A stretch of 24,696 bases of DNA, from positions 1 through 24,696 of the forward strand of contig CAYQKF010000075.1 of NCBI GenBank assembly GCA_964417935.1, given 5' to 3'. Of the stretch, positions 1 through 6,796 are shown in pieces. A model generated the notes under the pieces. It made no database searches. It was not told where the DNA came from and worked only from the letters and a program-made list of their open reading frames with translations. Position 1 is the stretch's first letter. Each line of letters begins with the position of its first letter. The translations under genes and the position numbers were made by a program. The stretch comes from NIOZ-UU13 sp964417935 (GTDB lineage: Bacteria; Planctomycetota; Phycisphaerae; Sedimentisphaerales; Anaerobacaceae).

Positions 1-12
1 TGAGAATCTCAT
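1..12 (-). CDS. Start of a downstream gene, cut by the window edge
   Basis: Reading the minus strand, an ATG at 12-10 opens a frame (Met-Arg-Phe-Ser) that runs off the window. It follows the stop codon of the ABC ATPase by one base. A GGAGGA ribosome binding site lies about 7 bases upstream, inside the ATPase 3' end. In GntR/ABC-ATPase operons of the YtrA/YtrB type the next gene normally encodes the membrane permease, so a permease is the likely product, but only four codons are visible. Confidence 0.5.
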
Positions 13-13
13 T

Positions 14-937
14 TTATCTTTCCTCCCACTGGAATAATCTTCTGTGATTGGCCGGTGCGGTAAATTCGATGAACTGGTCCTCCAGATTCATTTTGACGAT
101 GCGGTAATTTTCCGCTCCGGCTGACTTTGCCCATTCGCTGATTTTTTCATCATCGGTGCCGATTAGCGTCAGTTCAAGCTCTTTTTCGCTGCGTTTGCAG
201 TGCAGAAGCCCGTCGATATTAACATCGTCGGGAACAGAATCGGCAAAGCTCAATATTACTTTCTTAATCGCTTTCTGGAACTGCTCAAGGGAACAATTTG
301 CTCTTAAAATCCCTTTGTCAATAACCACTATCCGGTCGGAAACCCTTTCGACGTCACCGAGGATATGGCTGGAGAAAAGGACCGTTCTGCCCTGACGCAT
401 AATAAGCTCAATCATACCCTCTAAAAATTGGCGTCTGATTGCGGCATCAAGTCCAAGGGTGGGGTCATCCATTATCAGCAGCTCCGGATTCGGTGCCAGC
501 GCAAGAGCTAACGAGACCTGTGCCCGCTGGCCGTTTGAGAGGTACTTTATCTTTTTCTTTTTTGGCAGGTTGAAGTATTCAATCATATCGGCGAAGAACT
601 TGTCGTCCCACTGCTTCGGGAAAAACGCCCGCTGAAATTTCTCTAATCCGCCGATACTCATCCAGCGAAACAGCCGATGACCTTCCGTTACATAACCTAT
701 GCGCTGACGAATCGCAGGCGTTAGCGCCGACGAGTTACAGCCTAATAATCTTGACGAGCCTGCTGTGGGTCTTAACAGGCCTAACATTAACTTGATGGCG
801 GTGGTTTTTCCTGCCCCGTTTCGGCCCACAAATCCGCAGATGCAGCCACGTGGTATCTTCAAATCGAAGTGGTCAACCGCAAGGGTGCTGCCGTAGTATT
901 TTGTAAGGGCTTCTGTTTCCAATACTATCTCATTCAT
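14..937 (-). CDS. ABC transporter ATP-binding protein (YtrB-like)
   Basis: This is the 307-residue nucleotide-binding subunit of an ABC transporter; it would hydrolyse ATP at the inner face of the membrane to drive a separate permease. Visible motifs are the P-loop G38-RNGAGKTT-46, a signature LSNGQ at 133-137, Walker B ending in D157-D158, the D-loop GLD at 162-164, and the switch His H191 (SSH). The usual catalytic Glu after Walker B is Asp158 (MDDPT instead of the commoner DEPT). Roughly 75 residues follow the core as an accessory C-terminal domain. The start codon overlaps the stop of the GntR gene by four bases (ATGA), so the two are translationally coupled. The substrate cannot be inferred; export or envelope-stress functions are usual for this type. 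Confidence 0.93.
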   Translation of the reverse strand: MNEIVLETEALTKYYGSTLAVDHFDLKIPRGCICGFVGRNGAGKTTAIKLMLGLLRPTAGSSRLLGCNSSALTPAIRQRIGYVTEGHRLFRWMSIGGLEKFQRAFFPKQWDDKFFADMIEYFNLPKKKKIKYLSNGQRAQVSLALALAPNPELLIMDDPTLGLDAAIRRQFLEGMIELIMRQGRTVLFSSHILGDVERVSDRIVVIDKGILRANCSLEQFQKAIKKVILSFADSVPDDVNIDGLLHCKRSEKELELTLIGTDDEKISEWAKSAGAENYRIVKMNLEDQFIEFTAPANHRRLFQWEER

Positions 938-1347
938 TTCTCATCTTTCCGCTTATTTGATTTATTACCGAATTTCGCCAGTCTCTTTTCGAGCAGCACT
1001 ATTAAATCCTGAGCTTCGAGACCAAGGTTCAGACCCCGCGTAATGAGTGTATCCATTCTCTCGGCAAGCATATTGATGTCTGAAGCATCACTTCTGCGCA
1101 GTTTTGGGTCGCTGACGAATGTGCCGGAGCCGGTTTTGGTGATAACCAGCCCGGTCTGTTCTAACCGGCTGTAAGCCCTGGCAACGGTATTGGGATTTAT
1201 CACCAGTTCCGAAGCAAGTTTTCTCACCGCAGGCAGCTTATCGCCGCTTGCTAATTCACCCCTGGCGATAGCCTTGCTTATTTGCTCGGCAACCTGAATA
1301 TAAATAGGCTCACCCGAACCGGGCAGTATTTGTATCCACAAAGGCAT
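934..1347 (-). CDS. GntR-family transcriptional regulator, YtrA subfamily
   Basis: A 137-residue DNA-binding repressor. Residues about 10-80 form a GntR winged helix-turn-helix, with the typical IYIQVAEQI opening, LPAVRKLA and NPNTVARAY recognition segment, and the wing GLVITKTGSGTFV. The C-terminal part is short and helical (about 55 residues), which is the YtrA layout rather than the large effector domains of FadR or HutC types. It is the first gene of an operon with an ABC ATPase, the standard arrangement for YtrA regulators that repress their own transporter operon. A perfect palindrome about 65 bases upstream is a good operator candidate. The inducing signal is unknown. Confidence 0.92.
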   Translation of the reverse strand: MPLWIQILPGSGEPIYIQVAEQISKAIARGELASGDKLPAVRKLASELVINPNTVARAYSRLEQTGLVITKTGSGTFVSDPKLRRSDASDINMLAERMDTLITRGLNLGLEAQDLIVLLEKRLAKFGNKSNKRKDEK

Positions 1348-1411
1348 TGTTACTATTTTCCTTTTCTACCAGAGCTTTTTTCGAGTTCTGCAAACGCACT
1401 ATCGAGACAAT

Positions 1412-1432
1412 TGTATTAAGACTCTTAATACA
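1412..1432 (-). promoter_or_regulatory. Perfect 21-bp palindrome, candidate GntR operator
   Basis: The arms TGTATTAAGA and TCTTAATACA are exact reverse complements around one central base (1422). The site lies 65 bases upstream of the GntR start. On the minus strand a possible -35 (TTGCTT) sits just before it and TATTAA within it could serve as -10, so binding here would block transcription. Autoregulation is inferred from the family and position, not shown. Confidence 0.6.
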
Positions 1433-1721
1433 TTATGTACTATTCGAAGCAACTTGACAAGTATATTTTGAAAAAAATGTAAAAATTTTTCTTGTTTGTA
1501 TAGGGCCTGGAAAAGCTGCTTTTTTAGGTAGTTATCGAGGTTTTTAGTCTTCCCGGAAGCTTCGAAAATGTTCCGAGTTACCAGGGAAGGGTATTTTTCT
1601 CACAAAACCACTATTTTGATCCCTAACGCAAGTATCTTTTCGCCGTTTTGCTATCTGGGCCTTGGGGAAATCCCAATCGAAGGCAAAAGCATGGAAATTC
1701 TAAAAAAATATTAGGTTTATC
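1433..1721. other. Intergenic region between divergent regulator genes
   Basis: No coding frame on either strand looks real here. A plus-strand TTGACA at 1453-1458 resembles a -35 box, but nothing convincing follows it at -10 and no gene starts nearby. A minus-strand open frame that reaches into this region is the antisense of the padR leader repeats and padR 5' end, and has no plausible protein character. Confidence 0.5.
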
Positions 1722-1749
1722 TTGACTTTCCAGTATACTGCTATATAGT
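1722..1749 (+). promoter_or_regulatory. Predicted sigma-70-type promoter of padR
   Basis: TTGACT at 1722-1727 and TATAGT at 1744-1749 are separated by 16 bases. Transcription would begin near 1756, giving a leader of about 175 bases before padR. The -10 box is interleaved with the palindrome array at 1731-1770. Confidence 0.6.
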
Positions 1750-1770
1750 ATACTACAATACAGTATACTG
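1731..1770 (+). promoter_or_regulatory. Three tandem palindromic operators at 15-bp spacing
   Basis: Three perfect 10-bp palindromes occur at 1731-1740 (CAGTATACTG), 1746-1755 (TAGTATACTA) and 1761-1770 (CAGTATACTG). Each pair is separated by exactly 5 bases, so centres are 15 bp apart. They share the core AGTATACT and cover the spacer, -10 and presumed transcription start of the padR promoter. PadR proteins commonly repress their own promoters by binding dyad-symmetric sites as dimers, so these are the probable autoregulatory sites. That PadR binds them is an inference. Confidence 0.72.
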
Positions 1771-1790
1771 CAAACGAATCTTGGCGGCGT

Positions 1791-1919
1791 ATGTTCTTTG
1801 AAACGGAAAAAGGTTGCGATGTTTTTCGGAACAAAAGAATTCGTAAAGGTTCGTTGAAACGGAAAAGGTTGTAATGTTCTTCGGAACAAAAAAGTCGTAA
1901 TGTTCTTCAAAACATAAAA
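1791..1919 (+). repeat. Five degenerate 26-29-bp tandem repeats with mini-ORFs in the padR leader
   Basis: Units begin at 1791, 1819, 1847, 1874 and 1900. Units 1 and 3 resemble each other (TTGAAACGGAAAA then GGTTG) and units 2 and 4 resemble each other (TTCGGAACAAAA), so a two-unit block of about 55 bp was duplicated and a fifth partial unit runs into the padR ribosome binding site. Four units start with ATG and encode peptides beginning MFFET, MFFGT, MFFGT and MFFKT. The frames at 1791-1874, 1874-1900 and 1900-1917 are joined by TAATG overlaps; the frame at 1819-1857 is separate. AAGG-type Shine-Dalgarno sequences precede the ATGs at 1819 and 1874. Units 2 and 4 can form hairpins with a UUCG loop (1820-1833 and 1875-1888). 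Confidence 0.8.
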
Positions 1920-1931
1920 GAGAGGTGAAAT

Positions 1932-2270
1932 TTGAATCTGAACAATTGGCAAACTCAGCTTCGCAAGGGCTTGTTGGACATCGTCATCCTCAACCTGCTG
2001 CAACACGGCGAGTGTCACGGCTATGAGATGGCCCAGATCCTCAAGCAAAGTCAAGGACTTATAATTCGTGAAGGCAATATCTACCCCGTTCTATCTCGCC
2101 TGCAAATAAATGGCCTAATAAGAAGTTATTCAGAGGCTTCGCAGGATGGCCCGCCGAGAAAGTACTTCAAGCTTACTAAATTGGGCCAAAAGGTCCTTGG
2201 CGATATGAACACACATTGGGACCAGATTACCCAAGGTATCCGACGCATCAGGAAAGGAGCTTATAAATAG
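1932..2270 (+). CDS. PadR-family transcriptional regulator
   Basis: A 112-residue winged helix-turn-helix repressor of the short PadR class. The segments LLDIVILNLLQHGECHGYEM, REGNIYPVLSRLQINGLI and the wing GPPRKYFKLTKLG are the family hallmarks; residues 90-112 form the dimerisation helix. The start is TTG at 1932, chosen because a good Shine-Dalgarno GAGGTGA (1922-1928) lies just upstream and no in-frame ATG matches the family N-terminus. The gene is preceded by an array of three palindromes and by a repeat leader of tiny ORFs, so both transcription and translation may be controlled. PadR genes usually sit in an operon with a transporter or membrane protein; here no intact partner follows, and the next gene is convergent. 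Confidence 0.92.
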   Translation: MNLNNWQTQLRKGLLDIVILNLLQHGECHGYEMAQILKQSQGLIIREGNIYPVLSRLQINGLIRSYSEASQDGPPRKYFKLTKLGQKVLGDMNTHWDQITQGIRRIRKGAYK

Positions 2271-2277
2271 CCCCGGT

Positions 2278-2355
2278 GTGATAGGAAACTGGAAAAGTGG
2301 TGATTACACAATCCGAGGTATGAAACCGAAGTATTACGTTTTGAAAAAGGTGTAG
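2278..2355 (+). other. Possible small ORF after padR (25 codons), perhaps a gene remnant
   Basis: A GTG-initiated frame of 25 codons, with an internal ATG at 2320, fills most of the 97 bases between padR and the convergent serpin gene. The product would be basic and ends in KPKYYVLKKV. It has no recognisable family and no strong ribosome binding site. It could be the relic of the membrane partner usually found after padR, or chance. Confidence 0.15.
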
Positions 2356-2367
2356 TGGTTTGACGCC

Positions 2368-3630
2368 TTACGCTTTCGGATTCATTACCCTGCCGATGAA
2401 CAAAATGCTGCCGGAATGATTATCGCGGATTAAGAATAGAAACGGATGGTCGGCCCGAAAAACCAGTATTCGGGTTGGTCCTACTGATGTTAACTTCATA
2501 GTTACTGCCGTTGCCGCTGCTGCTTCGGTGCCCTCTTCGTTAATATCAACATAGGCCTTGTGGATGACCGCTGAGATAAAAAGGTCTCTTTTGCCGTTCA
2601 TCCCGGAAAAGTCCGCATTTGCTGAAAAAGCATCTATCATACCCATTGACTTGAGCACGGAGGCCAAACCGAACTGGCTGGTCATCTTGAACTTCGGGAC
2701 CGAAACGACAACTTCGCAGTTGCGCAGTTTGCCCAGCCATTTTGAAAGGTTCTCGGATGTGAGTGTTTTCTCGAATTCGTCCAGGCCGTCAAATTCCTTT
2801 GGAAGCAGAATAATCATCGACAGCTCATCATCCACGTATGGCAGTTCAAGCCCCTGAAAACTTTCAGTTTCCATATAGTTGCACTTTTCCATTTGGTTCA
2901 TCATCGCAACGTCCACCTTCTGGCCGTCGGCAAGAGTAAATGGGGCCTCCTTTGTTCTGTCCTTTTTGAACTGCCTTGCCCAGTTACCCTTGAAGTAAAT
3001 AGCGTTTGTTAAAACCAGCCTGGTCATCGAGCTTAGCACGCCTTTGCGGATGAGATTTTTAATCTTGTTGTTGGTCTTTTTTTCCACCCAGGCGTTGATG
3101 GCCTTGCGTGTGGTCTCGGTAGCCCTTATGAAATCAACCTCATTGAGCTGCCCGTCATAGTTGGTCTTGATAAGCCCCAGAAACTCTTCAAGAAATCCGT
3201 AACCCTTCTGTCCCCACAAGGCGTTAGCGACAGTAAGCTCGTAGCTATCTTTCTGGCCTCGGGCGTTCAAATCCTTTACGATTGTTCCAAACGCCGAGTG
3301 AAATCGCATCCATGCAAACGTGTCCTTCACCGCCACTGTTTCGCTTGGCACTGTCGGGAAGTGCAGCACCTTAGCCATCTCGGTCTCTGTTTCGCCTCGA
3401 GCGCCCGCATAAGCCATCGCCAGAGCTGTCGAGATACTGTACGGCGAGAAAAACAGATTCCCTTCTCTGCTGTGCAGCTTTGCGTAAAGCTCCAGGGCGA
3501 ATTTGTTATTTCCCGCCACAACGAGTTGTTGATTCGTTTTTCCCCTCGCAGTTGTTTTTTCCATTGCCCAGCAGTCAGCCGCAGTTGTCATTACAACCAC
3601 TACAATAAGCACGCATTTAATGGCTTTCAT
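2368..3630 (-). CDS. Secreted serpin (serine protease inhibitor)
   Basis: A complete serpin of 420 residues from the ATG at 3630. That start has an AGAGGG ribosome binding site and places the signal peptide (MKAIKCVLIVVVVMTTAADCWA) at the N-terminus; the open frame extends 11 codons further to 3663 but without a binding site. Landmarks are the NAIYFKGNW segment and the C-terminal signature DHPFLFLIRD...ILFIGRVMNP. The reactive-centre hinge EEGTEAAAAT (365-374) has the small-residue pattern of inhibitory serpins. Counting from the hinge Gly as P15 puts Thr381 at P1, although the loop is about 4 residues longer than in alpha-1-antitrypsin, so P1 is uncertain. It would trap a serine or cysteine protease outside the cytoplasm. 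Bacterial serpins are sporadic and often thought to be horizontally acquired. Confidence 0.93.
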   Translation of the reverse strand: MKAIKCVLIVVVVMTTAADCWAMEKTTARGKTNQQLVVAGNNKFALELYAKLHSREGNLFFSPYSISTALAMAYAGARGETETEMAKVLHFPTVPSETVAVKDTFAWMRFHSAFGTIVKDLNARGQKDSYELTVANALWGQKGYGFLEEFLGLIKTNYDGQLNEVDFIRATETTRKAINAWVEKKTNNKIKNLIRKGVLSSMTRLVLTNAIYFKGNWARQFKKDRTKEAPFTLADGQKVDVAMMNQMEKCNYMETESFQGLELPYVDDELSMIILLPKEFDGLDEFEKTLTSENLSKWLGKLRNCEVVVSVPKFKMTSQFGLASVLKSMGMIDAFSANADFSGMNGKRDLFISAVIHKAYVDINEEGTEAAAATAVTMKLTSVGPTRILVFRADHPFLFLIRDNHSGSILFIGRVMNPKA

Positions 3631-3830
3631 ATCTGCTACCCTCTTATTATTTTCTAATACCATCTAATATACGTTTGCCCCATACAAACTACTACGCCGA
3701 TTATCGCCTATTGGTTGACAGACAACAGTTAAAATGGCTAAAAAAGCGGAAAATACCGCATAAAAACGGCTAATCGTCTTATCTTGGGTTAAACTATGAT
3801 ATTTTTGAGTTATTGTCTTTCAATTATTTA

Positions 3831-3859
3831 TTGACAAAAGCGGGTTTTTTTTATATTAT
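3831..3859 (+). promoter_or_regulatory. Strong sigma-70-type promoter
   Basis: A consensus TTGACA (3831-3836) and TATTAT (3854-3859) are separated by exactly 17 bases. The predicted start is near 3866, about 48 bases before the ATG at 3914. The motif TATGATATTTT occurs twice around it (about 3795 and 3857). Confidence 0.7.
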
Positions 3860-3913
3860 GATATTTTAGATATAGGCTGCGAAAAGACCGTTTTTTTCTT
3901 AAAGAGGAAGGTT

Positions 3914-4903
3914 ATGAACTCGCAGAAAGACAGCTTCCTACAGCGATTCAAATGGCACATTGCCATTATTTGTGTTGCATTAGCAATTGTGGCTCTGCTT
4001 ACGATTTATACTAATATCTTCCAAGCAACCGAAACAAACCTGCTGCGGCAACTCGTATTTATGCTTGGTGGCCTGGTGTTCCTCAGTGCACTTCTGACAA
4101 TGCTCTCAAAGTTATTTAAGATAGTTGAAATGCTTCAAGACAACTCTGGAAAGCTTGAAGAAGTTACAAGGGCCATGGAAAAGATCCATGCGGGGCTGAC
4201 GCAAATCAATCACAGCACCCGGGTCAGCGAAACAGCAAAGGCGATTGTATTCCGCGATGCAGACAGACAATCTCTGCGGGAGGCCGTTTTCGAGAAGCTC
4301 CAGCAGCAGGATTTCGATGCCGCACAGCAAATAATTGATGAAATTGCCAAACGCCCCGAATATCAGGAACTGGTTGAGCAGCTAAGAGCGCAGGTCGAAA
4401 AATATCATACTGCGAACGACCATGAACGGACAAATCAGATCATATCGCATATAGAAAAGCTTCTCGATGACTGTCAGTGGGCCAGGGCAAGTGCCCAGAT
4501 TGAAGGACTGATTAAAGCCTATCCGGATTGCGAACAGGCTAAGCCAATGCGACAAATCCTGCTTGATAAAAAACAGGAGCGCAAAAAAATACTGCTCGCT
4601 GCCTGGGACGATGCAGTAAGATGCCGGGAAACCGACCGCAGCCTGGAGATTCTAAAGGAGCTGGACCTCTATCTTAGCCCCAACGAAGGATTGGCCCTGC
4701 AGGAAGCAGCCAGGGACGCCTTCCGGACAAAGCTGCACAACCTCGGTGTGCAATTCTCAATTGCCGTTACTGAAAAGCAGTGGCCCAGCGCACTCGACAT
4801 TGGCAAACAGATTATCAAAGGTTTTCCGAACAGCAGAATGTCTGAGGAAATCCACGGAAAGCTGGATGTCTTAAGGCAAAACGTCCAGATGCAGAGCAAC
4901 TGA
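3914..4903 (+). CDS. Membrane-anchored helical-repeat protein of unknown function
   Basis: A 329-residue protein with two hydrophobic helices near the N-terminus (about 14-35 and 44-68). A charged helical stretch likely to form a coiled coil follows (about 70-110). The remainder is alpha-helical, with TPR-like pairs such as LLDDCQWARASAQIEGLIKA and KQWPSALDIGKQIIKGFPNS. These look like divergent TPR or related alpha-solenoid units suited to protein binding, presumably on the cytoplasmic side. A good ribosome binding site (AGAGGAAGG) and a near-consensus promoter suggest steady expression as a single-gene unit. I do not recognise a specific family; a scaffold role is only a guess. Confidence 0.8.
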   Translation: MNSQKDSFLQRFKWHIAIICVALAIVALLTIYTNIFQATETNLLRQLVFMLGGLVFLSALLTMLSKLFKIVEMLQDNSGKLEEVTRAMEKIHAGLTQINHSTRVSETAKAIVFRDADRQSLREAVFEKLQQQDFDAAQQIIDEIAKRPEYQELVEQLRAQVEKYHTANDHERTNQIISHIEKLLDDCQWARASAQIEGLIKAYPDCEQAKPMRQILLDKKQERKKILLAAWDDAVRCRETDRSLEILKELDLYLSPNEGLALQEAARDAFRTKLHNLGVQFSIAVTEKQWPSALDIGKQIIKGFPNSRMSEEIHGKLDVLRQNVQMQSN

Positions 4904-4968
4904 AACCCTGATATTTCTCACTCGGCAAAGAATCCAGAGTGTTCTTATGCGCTGGTTAGCTTTTTTTC

Positions 4969-5514
4969 TTATTGAAAGTCGAACAATGATTGGGTCTTAA
5001 TCATTGTTACCTGGTCCGGATAAGCGGCGAACGTGTGGATGTGCAATTCAGTTTGTCTGGCCTCGAAGTCAACATAGCAGAACGGCTGGAGCTTGCCGAT
5101 TTCCAGTTCAGGGAATTTTACGAACACGCCCCGATTTCGCGCGAATCGCTCAAGGTCGGCATGGCTCTGCCGATACAAATTCGGACTCATCTTCTCGACC
5201 TGAAAGTCGGTCATATAACTTACCCCTCGGCTCAAGGTGCATTTATGAGTCCTTGGGCCGCGGAACTGAAAACGCTCAATCAAGCCTCGAGTTGGGAGCA
5301 TCTGGCCGGGCGCGCTAACAACCTCAGCAAGGCAGACATTATCGGCAAAGACGCTGACAACATGAGTGCATCCGGTAATCCAAATAATCGCCTCGTACTT
5401 GTCGGTATTTAATTGCCGATTAGCATAAATCTTGAAAAGCTCCGGATGTAGAGGTCTTTGAAAAAGGCTGAACATCAATTCTTCAACAGCTACATTGATT
5501 TGCGGTGATTCCAT
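4969..5514 (-). CDS. DUF2617 family protein
   Basis: A protein of about 181 residues from the ATG at 5514; the open frame extends upstream to a TTG at 5568, but homologous sequence seems to begin only near EELMFSLFQRPLHPELF. The features SLFQRPLHPELF, a central TGCTHVV stretch, LPTRGLIERFQFRG and the final HTFAAYPDQ match what I recall of DUF2617, a small family found largely in planctomycetes. No catalytic motif, signal peptide or membrane helix is visible, so a soluble cytoplasmic protein is expected. It is convergent with the upstream membrane protein gene and has no obvious operon partner. Function is unknown. Confidence 0.75.
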   Translation of the reverse strand: MESPQINVAVEELMFSLFQRPLHPELFKIYANRQLNTDKYEAIIWITGCTHVVSVFADNVCLAEVVSAPGQMLPTRGLIERFQFRGPRTHKCTLSRGVSYMTDFQVEKMSPNLYRQSHADLERFARNRGVFVKFPELEIGKLQPFCYVDFEARQTELHIHTFAAYPDQVTMIKTQSLFDFQ

Positions 5515-5718
5515 CAAAAACACCCAGACACAAATATCGACTTCCAATTTCCCCCTATTATACAACAATCAACGCAATTATTCAAGGCTGATATCAGTAT
5601 TGATAAAACCGATATTGGCACTTATGGGACGGTTATTTTGCAAGCTCCGCAACCTAAAAGACTAACAACAGTAAAGTTTTTTTTAAAAATCAAAAAAAAT
5701 TTGGCAAAACCCTCGATT

Positions 5719-6633
5719 TTACTGCTGGAAGAAAACCGTATTAGTAATAGCAGCAATAATATCGTAAAAAGCATGGGTTCCGGCAGTAATTCCGAAACCA
5801 CGAATTGCAAAAAGAACCGCAAAATAAATACCCGCAATTGTCCGAAAAACAAACTCCGTCCAGTTAAACGGAGTACTTTGGACGAATTGGCCATCGATAA
5901 AAACTATATGATGATGCCCGCTGAACAACGCCGCTGAAATAAGAACCGAAAGTACGATTGAGTTCTTATGAGTAAGCCTCAGAACATCCTGAAATAACAG
6001 CATCAAAAGACATATCAAAATCAAACGAAAAACAAGTTCTTCGTAAATCCCGGCTCCTATTCCGGTAACGATATTTGCCAGTAGTGACTGGCTCTGCTCA
6101 ACACCGCGGGTCTCCTTGCTTAGCGACGATAAACTATTGTCCGCAACCGAAGAGCAGGCCGGTAGCGGCTCGATTTGTGTTTGCACAGTACTATCGTCGA
6201 ACCAGCTAATACTTCCCTGTGACCCGGCCAAAGTGATTAGCAATAATGTCAGGACAATCAACGGCACTGCGAGCAGAATACACTCAACCGCCATCGGCAA
6301 AAAATCGCCGAGCCAGAAACGCCACTGCTTACCTGATGTGATTTGCAGCGCTATCAGAATCAACACAACCGCCAGCGGAGTTGCAACCCACGCAAACTTG
6401 CTGCTGAACCCCAGAGATGAAAGAAATTCTTGCAGCAATGAGAATGCTACCACTCGACCTTGCCAGTAGTGTCTTAGCAAATTAGTGTTGATAAGAAACG
6501 TCCCCACCTCGTAGAATATAATGAATGGCAGCAGAAAAATTATGGCGTAAATCGGCCGAGACGTCCTTTCCAGATAGGAATCTTTTGCAAAGTTAAACAA
6601 CTGGCTCGTGCTGTACTTATATTTGCCTTTCAT
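5719..6633 (-). CDS. CPBP family intramembrane glutamic endopeptidase (CAAX protease-like)
   Basis: A 304-residue polytopic membrane protein with about seven hydrophobic segments. The C-terminal half carries the three conserved CPBP/Abi motifs: EELVFR (E198, E199, R203), FxxxH within LFSGHHH (F237, H241) and HxxxD (H287, D291). These Glu and His residues form the intramembrane active site in the Rce1-type proteases. In bacteria such proteins process peptides or small proteins in the membrane; the substrate here is unknown. The gene is divergent from the FkbH-like gene and stands alone. Between membrane segments there is a soluble stretch rich in Ser and Gln (about 145-180). Confidence 0.88.
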   Translation of the reverse strand: MKGKYKYSTSQLFNFAKDSYLERTSRPIYAIIFLLPFIIFYEVGTFLINTNLLRHYWQGRVVAFSLLQEFLSSLGFSSKFAWVATPLAVVLILIALQITSGKQWRFWLGDFLPMAVECILLAVPLIVLTLLLITLAGSQGSISWFDDSTVQTQIEPLPACSSVADNSLSSLSKETRGVEQSQSLLANIVTGIGAGIYEELVFRLILICLLMLLFQDVLRLTHKNSIVLSVLISAALFSGHHHIVFIDGQFVQSTPFNWTEFVFRTIAGIYFAVLFAIRGFGITAGTHAFYDIIAAITNTVFFQQ

Positions 6634-6796
6634 TCTGTTAGCTGTTTTTTACTTTTGCCGTTTTAATTTTTTAGTATTTTTCTGCCGTCTGCGGCTGTTT
6701 CTCAATTTCCACTACCGAATTTTTGCAGAGTTTACTTAAAATAAGCCGAAATTACAATAGTTGAATCTCTGCGGACAGGATGAAAGGTTAGTTCAT

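Noticed and set aside
1453..1486. TTGACA-based promoter on the plus strand
   Set aside because: The downstream TGTAAA is a poor -10 and no gene or structured RNA follows before the clear padR promoter.
1623..2054. 143-codon minus-strand frame over the padR leader
   Set aside because: It is the antisense of the leader repeats and of the padR start, with low-complexity Phe/Tyr/Ile runs and no ribosome binding site.
4904..4968. Terminator between the convergent membrane protein and DUF2617 genes
   Set aside because: A T-run is present after GCTGGTTAGC but the stem is only three pairs, too weak to call.
5638..5937. Lys/Asn-rich plus-strand frame
   Set aside because: Antisense to the C-terminal membrane segments of the CPBP protease and lacks a ribosome binding site.
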